From the NCBI GenBank assembly GCA_025331565.1, contig JAFREQ010000100.1, forward strand, positions 682,001-746,000: DNA of 64,000 bases, read 5' to 3'. The stretch's first letter is position 1. Every line of letters starts with the position of its first letter. Origin of the DNA: Holacanthus passer. Its lineage: Eukaryota > Chordata > Actinopteri > Pomacanthidae. Below, piece after piece: positions 63,951 through 64,000 of this stretch. A model generated the notes under the pieces. The model was given only the letters and a program-made list of their open reading frames with translations, searched no databases and had not been told where the DNA came from. The position numbers were made by a program, and so were the translations under genes.

Positions 63951-64000
63951 TATGTCAACGTATTCCTTTTTTTAAATTCAAATCTAGCTAAGTCGAATTA

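Larger units (their letters stand above)
57826..64000 (+). other. wars2: wars2 intron 1 (partial)
   Basis: Begins at the exon 1 donor and runs off the window. It holds a dead LINE fragment (58225-59040), a deleted Tc1 transposon (59475-60404), unremarkable AT-rich DNA at 60405-62100, and higher-complexity stretches at 62210-62560 and 63560-63950. I saw no tryptophanyl-tRNA synthetase catalytic motifs in either orientation. Confidence 0.6.

Noticed and set aside
1..64000. tRNA, rRNA, CRISPR, prophage or bacterial operon features
   Set aside because: Nothing of the kind seen. Intron structure and repeat content indicate vertebrate nuclear DNA.

Overview
This looks like nuclear DNA from a teleost fish, probably a percomorph. 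The evidence is split genes with consensus GT/AG introns, many CA/TG microsatellites, and dispersed repeats I recognise as typical of fish genomes (a Tc1-type transposon, LINE 3' ends, and several non-autonomous elements). No bacterial, plasmid or CRISPR features are visible, and most open frames are chance or repeat-derived.

Two protein-coding genes can be supported. (1) On the minus strand, 10149 down to 4628, is a complete hao2 gene (peroxisomal 2-hydroxyacid oxidase). I assembled seven coding exons totalling 1071 bp. All exon phases agree and give 356 aa ending in the peroxisomal signal SKL. A non-coding first exon and a CpG-rich promoter probably lie at about 10608-10775. (2) On the plus strand, 57721-57825, is the first coding exon of wars2 (mitochondrial tryptophanyl-tRNA synthetase). 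Its promoter has a perfect CRE palindrome, and its start codon sits inside a YY1-like motif. The rest of wars2 lies beyond the right edge.

The two genes are divergent and separated by about 47 kb without a recognisable gene. As I recall, human chromosome 1p12 has the same arrangement (WARS2 and HAO2 head to head, with TBX15 beyond WARS2). The gap is therefore best read as a conserved gene desert that may hold regulatory DNA for this block, possibly for tbx15. Several stretches in it, and one in wars2 intron 1 near the right end, look like conserved non-coding elements by composition and homeodomain-, POU- or forkhead-like motifs. That is inference only.

Layout: 1-3500, repeat-rich DNA with two weak minus-strand exon candidates; 4.2-10.8 kb, hao2; 10.8-57.6 kb, gene desert with microsatellites, LINE tails, hairpins and non-autonomous repeats; 57.6-64 kb, wars2 promoter, exon 1 and intron 1, the last carrying a dead LINE reverse-transcriptase fragment and an internally deleted Tc1 element. 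I found no clear previously undescribed system. The most useful points are the conserved divergent synteny, the hao2 active-site and targeting features, and the candidate regulatory blocks.
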